Positions 16,948 through 25,204 of a stretch of 51,444 nucleotides of DNA are shown one piece after another; positions within the stretch are counted from its first letter, which is position 1, and each line of letters opens with the position of its first letter. The stretch spans positions 1 through 51,444 of the forward strand of contig REEJ01000184.1 of NCBI GenBank assembly GCA_007695125.1, in the 5' to 3' direction. The notes below the pieces were generated by a model. That model saw nothing but the letters and a program-made list of their open reading frames with translations. It made no database searches and was not told the origin of the DNA. This DNA is from Trueperaceae bacterium. GTDB lineage: Bacteria > Deinococcota > Deinococci > Deinococcales > Trueperaceae. The position numbers and the translations under genes were made by a program.

Positions 16948-17387
16948 TGGTGCGCCGCGCTGGCCCGCTGCGGGCGAGGTCGCGCCGTTCGCCCGCCGTC
17001 CTGGCCGCGTTCGCGCTGCTCGTCGCCGCGAGCAGCGCCTGCGTGCCGCTCTTCGTCCCGCCGCTGCCGAGCGATCGCCTGGAGCCCGAGCCCGCCTTCC
17101 GCTTGCACGGCGACGCACGGCTCGAGCCCGCTCCAGGCGACGATGCGGGCCTCGTGCTGGTGATGCGCGCCGCCGAAGTGCCAGCCGGCGGCTGGCTGGC
17201 GGTGCAGTGGTTCGGCCCCAGCGGCCCGGCGCGCGCGTCCGAGAGCGTCTGGTTCGAGCCCGGGTCGGTGGGCGCCGAGGTGCGCCTGGAGACGCCGCCG
17301 GGCCTGGACGTCACGCCCGGCGAGTGGCGCGCGGTGCTGTCTTGGGACGGCCGACTGGTGCGGCAGCTACGAATCGAACTCGACTGA
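16947..17387 (+). CDS. Small secreted lipoprotein, unknown function
   Basis: A 146-residue product with a basic N-terminus, hydrophobic segment LAAFALLVAASS and Cys at about residue 31 in a lipobox-like ASSAC, predicting a lipoprotein. The remainder reads as one beta-sandwich-like domain, including GGWLAVQWFGPSGPA and GEWRAVLSWDGRLVRQLRI. I do not recognise a named family. ATG 16947 overlaps the prmA stop, so it belongs to the same operon. Confidence 0.65.
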   Translation: MVRRAGPLRARSRRSPAVLAAFALLVAASSACVPLFVPPLPSDRLEPEPAFRLHGDARLEPAPGDDAGLVLVMRAAEVPAGGWLAVQWFGPSGPARASESVWFEPGSVGAEVRLETPPGLDVTPGEWRAVLSWDGRLVRQLRIELD

Positions 17388-17591
17388 CAGTGATGATGGC
17401 TTTGGTGTTCCGTCGGGTGCGGGCCTGACCCATCGACGGACAGCGCGATCGGCGTGCATCAGTGCACCGATACCGCAGGTGGCTTACTCCGAAGCGTTTG
17501 CCCTCGCCGTGGGGTGGCGATGGCAGAGGCGCACGCCGATCGTGGGTCGTGATCGACTGGACCGGTGGCGAATGGAGTGAACCTAATTTGG

Positions 17592-17597
17592 TACAGT
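17592..17597 (+). promoter_or_regulatory. Candidate extended -10 element of the toxin-antitoxin remnant
   Basis: TGG followed by TACAGT; it ends six bases before a GTG at 17604 that would be a leaderless start for the toxin remnant. The surrounding DNA is less GC-rich than the flanking genes. Confidence 0.4.
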
Positions 17598-17603
17598 CGA
17601 ACG

Positions 17604-17749
17604 GTGCCGATGGTCGCCGACCGAAACCCAAGCTCTCGGTCTGGTTCTTCCGTACGCCCGACGAAGGCGAGCCAGGGTTGTGGGAGGTTCGGTCGATCAT
17701 CGACGGCGTTGCTCGCCGACGGCGGGCACGGTTGCGTTCGGAGGAGTGA
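17604..17749 (+). pseudogene. Decayed RelE/Gp49-like toxin
   Basis: From GTG 17604 the frame reads VPMVADR; one base of shift then gives KPKLSVWFFRTPDEGEP, followed directly by GLWEVRSIIDG. In intact toxins of this family, as I recall them, FFRTxxGxEP and LWEVRS are separated by about 40-50 residues, and an LHGFIKKTQKTP-type tail follows. Here the middle is missing, the tail is missing and a one-base shift separates start and body, so the gene appears broken by an internal deletion plus frameshift. It stops two bases before the antitoxin start. The frame carrying VWFFRTP is also open upstream from GTG 17462, but that extension has no motif. Confidence 0.5.
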
Positions 17750-17751
17750 GG

Positions 17752-18036
17752 ATGAACGACCGACACATCGGTAGCAACTTCGACGACTTTCTCGAGAGCG
17801 AGGGCATTCGTGATGCGGTCGAAGCCATCGCTGCGAAGCGCGTCGTCGCGTATCAGATCGAGCAGGAGATGCGTCGTTCGAACGTCACGCAGAGTGAACT
17901 CGCGCGCCGCATGCACACGAGCCGATCGTCCGTCACGCGACTCCTCGACCCCGACAACCCTGCCGTCACGCTATCGACCCTGGAGCGAGCGGCGCGGGCG
18001 CTCGGCAAGCGCTTGGAAGTGCACTTCGCGGCCTGA
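17752..18036 (+). CDS. HigA-like XRE-family antitoxin
   Basis: A 94-residue protein beginning MNDRHIGSNFDDFLESEGI, the N-terminus of a common XRE antitoxin group. It is followed by an HTH (SELARRMHTSRSSVTRLLDP) and the conserved tail VTLSTLERAARALGKRLEVHF. It would bind the toxin and repress its own promoter. ATG 17752 has GGAGGAG-like sequence 8-14 bases upstream. The reading frame is intact although the toxin upstream is broken, so it now appears to be an orphan antitoxin or regulator. Confidence 0.8.
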   Translation: MNDRHIGSNFDDFLESEGIRDAVEAIAAKRVVAYQIEQEMRRSNVTQSELARRMHTSRSSVTRLLDPDNPAVTLSTLERAARALGKRLEVHFAA

Positions 18037-18059
18037 CATCCCCCGGGTCTGACGAGCGA

Positions 18060-18111
18060 CCAGACGACCGTGCCCCGGACGCAGCAAGCGCCCGGGGCAC
18101 GGTCGGTCTGG
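18060..18111. terminator. Long bidirectional hairpin between the antitoxin gene and secDF
   Basis: Perfect 13-bp arms GACCGTGCCCCGG (18066-18078) and CCGGGGCACGGTC (18092-18104) extend by another 6 bp (CCAGAC with GTCTGG) across a one-base bulge. It lies between convergent genes and probably terminates antitoxin transcription. Confidence 0.6.
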
Positions 18112-18118
18112 ATCGTAT

Positions 18119-18150
18119 GGCGGCGGTCTCGACGCTCCGAGACCGCCGCC
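18119..18150. terminator. Second convergent hairpin, just after the secDF stop
   Basis: Perfect 13-bp arms GGCGGCGGTCTCG (18119-18131) and CGAGACCGCCGCC (18138-18150) with a six-base loop, eight bases past the secDF stop. No T-run follows on either strand. Likely the terminator of the rimP-to-secDF operon. Confidence 0.6.
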
Positions 18151-18158
18151 GCGCCGCC

Positions 18159-20357
18159 TCAGGTCGTCGCGGTGGTCGCCCGCCGCGCGCGGCGCCGGCG
18201 ACGCTGCAGCGTCCCCAGGTACACGATGATCGGCGCGAGCACGAACACGCTCGAGTACGCGCCCACCAAGACGCCCACCAGGAGCGTCATCGAGAAGTCG
18301 CGCAGCACGCTGCCGCCGAAGACGAACAGCGCCATCACCGGCAACAGCGTGGTCAGCGACGTCACCACGGTGCGTGGGAGCGTCTGGCTGACCGACAGGT
18401 CGACGATGTCGGCGAAGCTGCGGTCGCGCACCTTGCCCAAGTTCTCGCGGATGCGGTCCGAGATCACGATCGAGTCGTTCAGCGAGTAACCGACCACGAA
18501 CAAGAGCGCGGCCAGCACCGGGATGCTGAACTCGGCTTGCACCAAGTCGAGGAAGCCCAGCACCAGGCCGACGTCGTGCACGGTGGCGACCACCGTACCG
18601 ATCGCGACCGTCCAGTTCGGCCAGAAGCGCCAGGCGGTGTAGACCAGGATCAACCCGAACGCCACGAGCACGGCCAGGACCGCGCCGCGCCGCAGGTCGG
18701 CGCCGATCGCGGGACCGACGAAGTCGGACGACAGCACCTCACCGCCGACGGCGGTCGCGAGTTGCGTGGGGAACGTGTCGGCGCCCTCCGCGGACTCGGT
18801 CAGGCCGACGCGCACCGACAGCAGTTGCCCGGCGATGGTCGGATCGTCGACCTCGACGATCGCCGTGGCGCTCGCCGACACCCGCTCGAAGTCGGGCGTG
18901 TCGAGCATGGCGCGGACGTCGGCCACCTGCGTGCCGTCCGGGACGCGCAGCAGCACGCTCTGGCCGCCGGTGAAGTCGGTCGACAGCCGCAGGCCGACGA
19001 ACGACAGCAGCAGGATCGACGCGACCGCCAGGAACGCCGAGAGCGGCAGCGCGATGCGGGCATGCTTCACGAAGCGCAGCTGCTCGGAGAAGAAGCCGGG
19101 GCGCATGAAGGTCTTCTTCGTGTAGAGCGAGGCGACCTGCAGCATCCACGGCACCACGACGGTGTTCACGAAGACGGCCGACACGATGCCGATCGCCAGC
19201 GTGATCGCGAAGCCGCGCACCGGGCCGGCGGTGTACTGATAGAGCGCCGCGGCCGCCAGCAGGGTGGTGACGTTGGCGTCGATGATCGCCGAGAGCGAGT
19301 TGCCGAAGCCGTTGCGCAGCGCGACCCGTAGGCCCTTGCCGGATCTGAGCTCCTCGCGCACACGTTCGAAGCTGATCACGTTGCCGTCGACCGCCGCCCC
19401 GATGGTGAGCACCAGGCCGGCCAGGCCGGGCAGCGTCAGCGCCGCGCCCAGGCCGGCGAGCAGGCCGAACACGAACAGCATCACGAGGCCCAGGCCGAGC
19501 GTCAGCACGCCGCCGAAGAGCGGGCCGTAGAACGCCAGGATGAACAGGATCACGGCGGCGCCGCCGATGAAGGCGGCCGTGGTGCCCGCCGCGATCGAAT
19601 CCTCGCCGAGCGTCGGGCCGATGGCGCGGATCTCCTCGACGTTCAAGTTGAACGGCAGCGAGCCCGAGCGCAGCACCAGCGCGATGTCGGAGGCCTCGTC
19701 GAGCGAGCCGATGCCGGTGATCTGCCCGCTGTCGGAGATGCGCGAGTTGAGCGTCGGCGCCGTCTGGATCTCGCCGTCGAGCACGATCGCCATGCGCCGC
19801 CCGATGTTGCGGCCGGTGAAGTCGCCGAAGGCGCGGGTGTCTTCGGCGCGGATCTCGAAGAACACCGCGGGGCCGAGCGTGGTGGCGCCGACGCGCTCGA
19901 AGTCCGCGCGCGCGGTGCGGATGATCTCGCCGGTGAACGCGATGTCTTCGAGGTCGGCGAGGGTCATGTCGAACACCGACAGGCCCTGGCTCTGCGGGCG
20001 CACCAGGCGGAACTCGAGCACCGCCTGCTGACCGATCAGGTCGAGCGCGCGTTGCTGGTCCTCGGACGTCAGGCCGGGGAGCTCGACGATGATCCGGTCG
20101 CCGCCGCTCGTCTGGATCAGCGGCTCGGCCACGCCGAACTCGTTGACGCGGTTCTCGATGATGTTGCGCGCGGCGAGCAGGTCGTCGATGTCGGGGTCGG
20201 GCGTCTCGGCCTGCAAGACGACGCGCAGGCCGCCCTGGAGGTCGAGGCCGAGGCGGAGGGTGCCGGTCGGATCGTCCGACCACGGGCGCCAGATGGACAG
20301 GATCGCCGCGATGACGGCGATCGCCACGAGGATGCCGGTGAATGTGCGTTGGTTCAT
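18159..20357 (-). CDS. secDF: Protein translocase SecDF, single chain
   Basis: A 732-residue fused SecD-SecF that uses the proton gradient to complete export through SecYEG. The SecD half starts with one membrane helix, then LGLDLQGGLRVVLQAE and the large periplasmic P1 region, and ends with five helices including GAAVDGNVISFERVREEL. The SecF half starts near residue 440, with STDFTGGQSVLLRVPDG and GYSLNDSIVISDRIREN. Twelve helices are expected in total. The fused form is the one I recall from Deinococcus and Thermus. ATG 20357 starts the conserved N-terminus. It is the last gene of the rimP-nusA-ylxR-infB unit, about 100 bases after the small secreted protein. Confidence 0.96.
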   Translation of the reverse strand: MNQRTFTGILVAIAVIAAILSIWRPWSDDPTGTLRLGLDLQGGLRVVLQAETPDPDIDDLLAARNIIENRVNEFGVAEPLIQTSGGDRIIVELPGLTSEDQQRALDLIGQQAVLEFRLVRPQSQGLSVFDMTLADLEDIAFTGEIIRTARADFERVGATTLGPAVFFEIRAEDTRAFGDFTGRNIGRRMAIVLDGEIQTAPTLNSRISDSGQITGIGSLDEASDIALVLRSGSLPFNLNVEEIRAIGPTLGEDSIAAGTTAAFIGGAAVILFILAFYGPLFGGVLTLGLGLVMLFVFGLLAGLGAALTLPGLAGLVLTIGAAVDGNVISFERVREELRSGKGLRVALRNGFGNSLSAIIDANVTTLLAAAALYQYTAGPVRGFAITLAIGIVSAVFVNTVVVPWMLQVASLYTKKTFMRPGFFSEQLRFVKHARIALPLSAFLAVASILLLSFVGLRLSTDFTGGQSVLLRVPDGTQVADVRAMLDTPDFERVSASATAIVEVDDPTIAGQLLSVRVGLTESAEGADTFPTQLATAVGGEVLSSDFVGPAIGADLRRGAVLAVLVAFGLILVYTAWRFWPNWTVAIGTVVATVHDVGLVLGFLDLVQAEFSIPVLAALLFVVGYSLNDSIVISDRIRENLGKVRDRSFADIVDLSVSQTLPRTVVTSLTTLLPVMALFVFGGSVLRDFSMTLLVGVLVGAYSSVFVLAPIIVYLGTLQRRRRRARRATTATT

Positions 20358-20459
20358 GGGTCTCCCGAGAGGCTGGGTGGGTCAGGCGAGGGGTGGGGGC
20401 AGACGAGGGGTCGGCGGCGGGCTCGCGCTAGGCGCGTGGCGCTGCCGCAGCGGCCTCGT

Positions 20460-20789
20460 TCAGCCGCCGTCGCTCTGACGCCGCCCCAGCTCGGGGAGGC
20501 TCGGTGGTCGCACGCGTTCGCGTGGGCGCGCGGCGCTGAGCGCGCGCACCGGGCGGCGCGGCGCGCGCCGGGTGCGCTGCGCGCGTGGCAGGGCGCGCTC
20601 GCTGCCGGCAGGCGCCAGCGTGCGGGTGTTGGCGTCGAGCAGGATCGGCCAGCGGGCGCTCAGGTCGAGGGCGCTGGGGCCTTCGACCGGGGCCTCGCTC
20701 GGGCCGGCCACGTGCGGCACGGTGGTCGCCGGCGCGAACGCCAGCGCCACCACCAGCGCCCACACGAGGGCCGGGCCCGCGAGGCTCAC
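20460..20789 (-). CDS. Small putative secreted protein, unknown
   Basis: From GTG 20789, overlapping the infB stop (GTGA), the frame encodes 109 residues. A clear signal-peptide-like segment (GPALVWALVVALAFAPATT) is followed by ALDLSARWPILLDANTRTLAP and then an Arg/Pro-rich tail. I do not recognise the family. The overlap with infB and the signal sequence support it; the low-complexity tail and high-GC background make it less certain. Confidence 0.45.
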   Translation of the reverse strand: MSLAGPALVWALVVALAFAPATTVPHVAGPSEAPVEGPSALDLSARWPILLDANTRTLAPAGSERALPRAQRTRRAPRRPVRALSAARPRERVRPPSLPELGRRQSDGG

Positions 20790-22696
20790 GCCGCGGGCAC
20801 CTCGACCATCTCGTACACCTCGATGATGTCGCCCTCTTGGACGTTGTCGTAGTTCTGCAGGTTGATCCCGCACTCGAAGCCCGAGCTGACCTCGCGGACG
20901 TCTTCCTTGAAGCGCCGCAACTGCGCGATGGTGCCCTTGTAGACCTCGCGTCCGTCGCGCGACAGCCGCGCCTTCGCACCGCGTCGGATGACGCCGTCGG
21001 TGACGTACGAACCGGCGATGTTCCCCGAGCGCGGCACCTTGATGACCATGCGCACCTCGGCGTGACCGGTGACGCGCTCCGCGAACTCCGGCTCGATCTG
21101 GCCGCGGATCATCTTCTGGACGTCCTCGATCAGGTCGTAGATGATCCGGTAGCTCTTGAGCGGGATCTTCTGCCGCTCGGCGCTCTTGACCACCGATGCG
21201 GCGGCGTTGACACCGAACGTGAGGATGGTGGCGTCGCCGGTCGAGGCGAGCAGCAGGTCGGACTCCGTCGGCGCGCCGACCTCCGCGAGCATCAGCTCGA
21301 GGTCGACCTCCTCGGTGGTCGCGGCCTCCTTCTCGAGCACGCCCTTGATGGCCTCGAGGCTGCCCTGCGTGTCGGTGCGCAGGATCAGGTTGACGGTCGT
21401 GACCTTGGTCTTCCCGAACAGGTCGGCGAGCGTCAGGCCCTTGCGGCCGATCTCCTCGCGCTCGGTCTCCTTGCGACCCAGCATGCGCTGCTCGGCGGTG
21501 CGCTTGGCGGTCGCCTCGTCGGCCACGGCCTCGACGTGTTCACCGGCCTGTGGGACGACGCTGAAGCCCAGGACCTGCACGGGCACCGACGGGCCGGCGC
21601 TCGTGACGATCGTGCCGGTGTGGTCGGTCAGGCGGCGCACCTTGCCCCAGGTCTCGCCGCACACCAGGTAGTCGCCCACCTCGAGCGTGCCCTGCTGCAT
21701 CAGCACGGTCACGAGCACGCCGGCGCGCTTGTCGAGCACCGACTCGATCACGACGCCGGCGGGCTGCGCGTCGGGGTCGGCGCGCAGGTCCTCGACCTCG
21801 GCGACCAGCGACACCATCTCGAGCAGGTCGTCGACGCCCTGGCCGGTCATCGCGCTCACCGGCACGACGACGGTGTCGCCACCGAACGCCTCGGGCACCA
21901 GCTCGACCTGCATGAGGTCGCGCATCACCTTGTCGGGGTTGGCCTGCGGTAGGTCGATCTTGTTGATCGCCACGATGATCGGCACCTTGGCCGCCTTGGC
22001 GTGGGCGATCGCCTCGCGCGTCTGCGGCATGATGCTGTCGTCCGCGGCCACCACGATCACCGCGATGTCCGTGGCGCTGGCGCCGCGCTGGCGGATGGCC
22101 GTGAAGGCCTCGTGCCCGGGCGTGTCGAGGAAGGTGACGACGCCGTTGGGCGTCTCGGCCTGGTACGCACCGATGTGCTGCGTGATGCCGCCGGCCTCGC
22201 GCTCGGCGACCTTGGTCTTGCGGATGTAGTCGAGCAGCGAGGTCTTGCCGTGGTCGACGTGGCCCATCACCGTCACCACGGGCGCGCGGTGGGGCAGGGG
22301 CGGCGCGTCGGCCGCAGGCTCGGGCTGCGCAGGCGGCGCTTCGACCGGCGCTGCGGCCGGGGCCTGCGCCGGCGCCGCGGTCTCAGCCGCGGTCTCGGTC
22401 TCGGTCTCGGTCTCAGCCTCGTCCGCTGGCTCCGCCGTCGCCGTCGCGGTCGCCGGGGCCGGCGGGGCCGCAGCGGTCGCGGTCGGGGCGCTCGCCGTGG
22501 CGGTGGCCGCCGGCGCGCCGCCGGCACGTGCGGCCTCTTGCGCCACGAGCTGGCGGATCGTGTCTGCGACGTCTCCCTCGAGCGAGCTGGCGTGGCTCTT
22601 GTAGCTCACGCCGATGTCGTCGAGCATCGCGAGCATGTCCTTGGTGTCGAGGTTCAGGTCTTTCGCGAGCTGGTAGATGCGTACTTTCTCAGCCAT
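20786..22696 (-). CDS. infB: Translation initiation factor IF-2
   Basis: A 636-residue GTPase that brings fMet-tRNA to the ribosome. It has a short IF2_N domain ([20 protein letters not shown]), an Ala/Pro/Thr/Glu linker (about 70-150, including a Glu-Thr repeat encoded by tandem hexamers near 22390-22415), the G domain with [22 protein letters not shown] and NKIDLPQ, then domains II-IV ending YEMVEVPAA. It is shorter than E. coli IF-2 but typical of Thermus-type proteins. ATG 22696 overlaps the ylxR stop by eight bases. Confidence 0.96.
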   Translation of the reverse strand: MAEKVRIYQLAKDLNLDTKDMLAMLDDIGVSYKSHASSLEGDVADTIRQLVAQEAARAGGAPAATATASAPTATAAAPPAPATATATAEPADEAETETETETAAETAAPAQAPAAAPVEAPPAQPEPAADAPPLPHRAPVVTVMGHVDHGKTSLLDYIRKTKVAEREAGGITQHIGAYQAETPNGVVTFLDTPGHEAFTAIRQRGASATDIAVIVVAADDSIMPQTREAIAHAKAAKVPIIVAINKIDLPQANPDKVMRDLMQVELVPEAFGGDTVVVPVSAMTGQGVDDLLEMVSLVAEVEDLRADPDAQPAGVVIESVLDKRAGVLVTVLMQQGTLEVGDYLVCGETWGKVRRLTDHTGTIVTSAGPSVPVQVLGFSVVPQAGEHVEAVADEATAKRTAEQRMLGRKETEREEIGRKGLTLADLFGKTKVTTVNLILRTDTQGSLEAIKGVLEKEAATTEEVDLELMLAEVGAPTESDLLLASTGDATILTFGVNAAASVVKSAERQKIPLKSYRIIYDLIEDVQKMIRGQIEPEFAERVTGHAEVRMVIKVPRSGNIAGSYVTDGVIRRGAKARLSRDGREVYKGTIAQLRRFKEDVREVSSGFECGINLQNYDNVQEGDIIEVYEMVEVPAA

Positions 22697-23072
22697 TCGT
22701 CCCTCCGTGGCGGGCGTCGTTCGATGGGGTGACGGTCGCCTCGCGCGCCGAAGCTGGCGTCTGCGGGGTGTCCGTCGCGTCCGGCGACGCGGCCGTGAGG
22801 GCCGCACGTCGCGAACGCAGCGTCAGCAGGAGCGCGCGCACCTGCTCGGTGTCCTGGCGGAAGGTGCGCGCCAGCGCACGCGTGACGGAGCGCTCGTCGA
22901 GCCGCTCCAGGCAGGCGTGACAGAACCAGGTGCCGCGGCCGCCGGCACGTCCCGAGGCGTCGTGCGCCCAGCCCGACTCGCCCCGGATCAGGCGCTCGAG
23001 CTGCGCCTTCGGGAGCGATTCGCGGCAGGCGACGCAGCGCCGCAGGGGGACGTGACGACGGAGGCCGCTCAT
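22689..23072 (-). CDS. ylxR: YlxR-family (DUF448) RNA-binding protein
   Basis: A 127-residue product whose first 85 residues show the YlxR pattern: [20 protein letters not shown], then [14 protein letters not shown]. YlxR lies between nusA and infB in many bacteria, as here; the fold has been proposed to bind RNA, and a regulatory role is reported in Bacillus. The C-terminal 40 residues are Ala/Thr-rich and unstructured. Its ATG overlaps the nusA stop by four bases. Confidence 0.88.
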   Translation of the reverse strand: MSGLRRHVPLRRCVACRESLPKAQLERLIRGESGWAHDASGRAGGRGTWFCHACLERLDERSVTRALARTFRQDTEQVRALLLTLRSRRAALTAASPDATDTPQTPASAREATVTPSNDARHGGTNG

Positions 23073-24400
23073 GCGCGTTCGGTCGCCTCCGCATCGTCGT
23101 CGCTGCCGTCACGCGGCGCGTCGTCGGGGGCGTCCTGGGGAGCGCCCTCGCTGACCATCTCGTTGGACGCCTCGTCGGACGTCGCGTCGGTCGCCTCGGG
23201 TGGGTCCGCGTCCACGTCGGGCATCGCGGGCGGTTCGTCGGCGTCGGGCCGGGCGCTGAAGAGCGCCTCGAAGGCGGCGCGGCGCGAATCGCCGGCGCCC
23301 GCCGGCGGGCCCGTGAGGGCGTCGGCCTGGCGCGAGGCCGCGGCCGCCATGGCGGAGTCCAGGTCGCTGATCGCCTCGCTGGCCATCAGGTCGATGCGGA
23401 AGCCGGTGAGCTTCGCCGCCAGCCGCACGTTCTGGCCGCCCTTGCCGATCGCCAGCGAGAGCTGGTCGCTGCCGACCATCACCTTCGCCTCGCCGGCGTC
23501 CTGGTCGAGCTCGATGGTGCCGACCTTGGCGGGGGAGAGGGCGTTGCGGATGAACTCGCGCGGGCTCGGGTCCCACATGATGATGTCGACGCGCTCGCGC
23601 TGCAGCTCCGCGGTCACCGACTGGATGCGGCTGCCGCGATGGCCGATGCAGGCGCCGATCGGGTCGACGTTGGTGTTGGTGGAGGACACGGCCACCTTCG
23701 AGCGCTGGCCGGCCTCGCGCGCCACCGCCTTGAGTTCGACCGTGCCGTCGGCCACCTCGGGGATCTCTTGGCGCATCAGGTAGCCCAGCAGTTCGGGCGC
23801 GGCGCGCGACACCAGGATGCTGGGGCCGCGGGTGGAGAGCTCCACCTTCGCCAGGTACACCTTGAGCCGCATGCCGACCATGTAGCGCTCGCCCTGGATC
23901 TGCTCGCGCGGCGGCATGATCGCCTCGCCCTTGCCCAGGTCCACGAAGACGTTGCGCTTGTTGTCGGTGCGGGCCACCACCCCGGTCATGACGTCGCCGG
24001 CGCGGTCCTTGTACTCCTCGAAGACGTGCTCGCGTTCCTTCTCGCGCAGCTTCTGGGTGATGACCTGCTTGGTCGTCTGCACGGCGATGCGGGTGAAGGT
24101 CTCAGGGTCGACGGGGAACTCCATCTCCATCCCCACCTCGACCTCGTCGTCGAGCTCCAGCGCCTCGCTGAGCGCGATCTCCTTGTCCTCGTCCTCGATG
24201 GTCTCGACCACGCGCCGGATCACCAGCACCTCGAGCTCGCCCGACTCGGGGTCGACCTCCACCTCGATCTGCTTGCCGGGCATCACGTTGCGCTCGAAGG
24301 CCTGCTCCAGCGCCTCCTGGATGCTGTCGAGCAGCTGTTCCTTGTCGAGGTTGCGTTCGGCCGCCAGCAGGTTCAGGGCGTCCATGAAGTCCTTGTTCAT
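23069..24400 (-). CDS. nusA: Transcription termination/antitermination factor NusA
   Basis: A 443-residue protein. The N-terminal RNAP-binding domain begins MNKDFMDALNLLAAERNLDKE. The S1 domain is around DVMTGVVARTDNKRNVFVDL, and the KH domains include DPIGACIGHRGSRIQSV and QLSLAIGKGGQNVRLAAKL. The C-terminal 80 residues are an acidic disordered tail rather than the acidic repeats of E. coli. ATG 24400 is preceded by AGGAG at good spacing. It follows rimP after 62 bases containing a strong hairpin. Confidence 0.95.
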   Translation of the reverse strand: MNKDFMDALNLLAAERNLDKEQLLDSIQEALEQAFERNVMPGKQIEVEVDPESGELEVLVIRRVVETIEDEDKEIALSEALELDDEVEVGMEMEFPVDPETFTRIAVQTTKQVITQKLREKEREHVFEEYKDRAGDVMTGVVARTDNKRNVFVDLGKGEAIMPPREQIQGERYMVGMRLKVYLAKVELSTRGPSILVSRAAPELLGYLMRQEIPEVADGTVELKAVAREAGQRSKVAVSSTNTNVDPIGACIGHRGSRIQSVTAELQRERVDIIMWDPSPREFIRNALSPAKVGTIELDQDAGEAKVMVGSDQLSLAIGKGGQNVRLAAKLTGFRIDLMASEAISDLDSAMAAAASRQADALTGPPAGAGDSRRAAFEALFSARPDADEPPAMPDVDADPPEATDATSDEASNEMVSEGAPQDAPDDAPRDGSDDDAEATERA

Positions 24401-24421
24401 CACCACTCCTATTCGGTTGTC

Positions 24422-24454
24422 GGGAGCGCCCCACGCCTCGTGGGTCGCGCTCCC
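24422..24454 (-). promoter_or_regulatory. Intercistronic hairpin between rimP and nusA
   Basis: Outer 8-bp arms GGGAGCGC and GCGCTCCC (24422-24429, 24447-24454) enclose a second 6-bp stem (CCCACG with CGTGGG), with a 2-base bulge. No T-run follows, so it looks more like an RNA processing or attenuation element than a terminator. Confidence 0.45.
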
Positions 24455-24462
24455 AGCGCCGC

Positions 24463-24909
24463 TCAGCGCGGCGTGTCGGGCCATTCTGCGAGCCGCGCAC
24501 GCTCGATGGCCGCCAGGGCCACCTCGCGCCGCTCGCCACCGTCGAGTTCGACGGTCAGTCGGTCGCCGTCGACCGCACGGACACGGCCGCTCAGCGTCTC
24601 GCCATCCACGCGCAACTTCACCAGCAGGTCGGCGAAGCGTTCGAAGTGTCGGGCCGTGACGAGTGGACGCTCGGCACCGGGCGACTCGACCTCCAACCGG
24701 TACGCGTCGGCGATCGGGTCGAGGCGGTCGAGCTCGAGCCCGAAGGCCTCCGCCGCCGACCGTACGTCCTCCACCGACACCACGGCTTCGTCGAGACGGT
24801 CGATGCGCAAGAGCATCCGCCGCGGTCCGCGACCGCTCGACACGTGCAGCTCCAACACCTCGTAGCCGAGCGGGGTCAGCACGTCGCGGGCTGCTTCCTT
24901 CAAGTCCAT
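24463..24909 (-). CDS. rimP: Ribosome maturation factor RimP
   Basis: A 148-residue protein needed for 30S subunit maturation. Features: [61 protein letters not shown] (the conserved RimP SPGxxRPL) and a C-terminal SH3-like domain. ATG 24909 is preceded by GGAGG. It heads the rimP-nusA-ylxR-infB-orf-secDF unit, with a leader of about 160 bases. Confidence 0.93.
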   Translation of the reverse strand: MDLKEAARDVLTPLGYEVLELHVSSGRGPRRMLLRIDRLDEAVVSVEDVRSAAEAFGLELDRLDPIADAYRLEVESPGAERPLVTARHFERFADLLVKLRVDGETLSGRVRAVDGDRLTVELDGGERREVALAAIERARLAEWPDTPR

Positions 24910-24924
24910 CTCGCGCCTCCGTCC

Positions 24925-25076
24925 GGTCCGTCTTCGGACCGTCCGCCGGTGGGCCCGCGAGCGGCTCGCCGGCGGTGCGCCTGCATGGCACCTGACTCGG
25001 CCTCTTCACGCGTCGAGGGCGGGCTCGCAGAACCCGCCCTCGACCTGGGCCGAGTCGTTGTCCGCCCGCGATCGTA
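24925..25076 (-). promoter_or_regulatory. Promoter and structured leader of the rimP-nusA operon
   Basis: On the minus strand TGC-TACGAT (hexamer 25076-25071) is an extended -10. Downstream lies a perfect 12-bp hairpin (arms GTCGAGGGCGGG 25012-25023 and CCCGCCCTCGAC 25033-25044, 9-base loop). Nearer the start codon is a small hairpin (GGTCCG and CGGACC around a four-base loop, 24925-24940) just before the rimP ribosome site. There is no T-run, so it is read as a leader structure. Confidence 0.45.
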
Positions 25077-25156
25077 GCACGCAGCGCGCGCCCGGCGCCA
25101 GAGATCGTGCGACCCGAATGCGACGCAGCCCCCTTGCGGCAGCCGCGCAGCGTCGG

Positions 25157-25162
25157 TACACT
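25157..25162 (+). promoter_or_regulatory. Candidate -10 element of the aminotransferase gene
   Basis: TACACT about 42 bases before ATG 25205; the short leader contains GCGAGGAGCC as ribosome site. It is divergent from the rimP promoter across about 80 bases. Confidence 0.35.
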
Positions 25163-25204
25163 CCGCGGCAGCCGGACGCCCGCCCGGGCGAGCGAGGAGC
25201 CCCG

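Noticed and set aside
22380-22420. Tandem hexamer repeat as a separate repeat element
   Set aside because: It encodes the Glu-Thr linker of IF-2 in frame and is ordinary low-complexity coding sequence.
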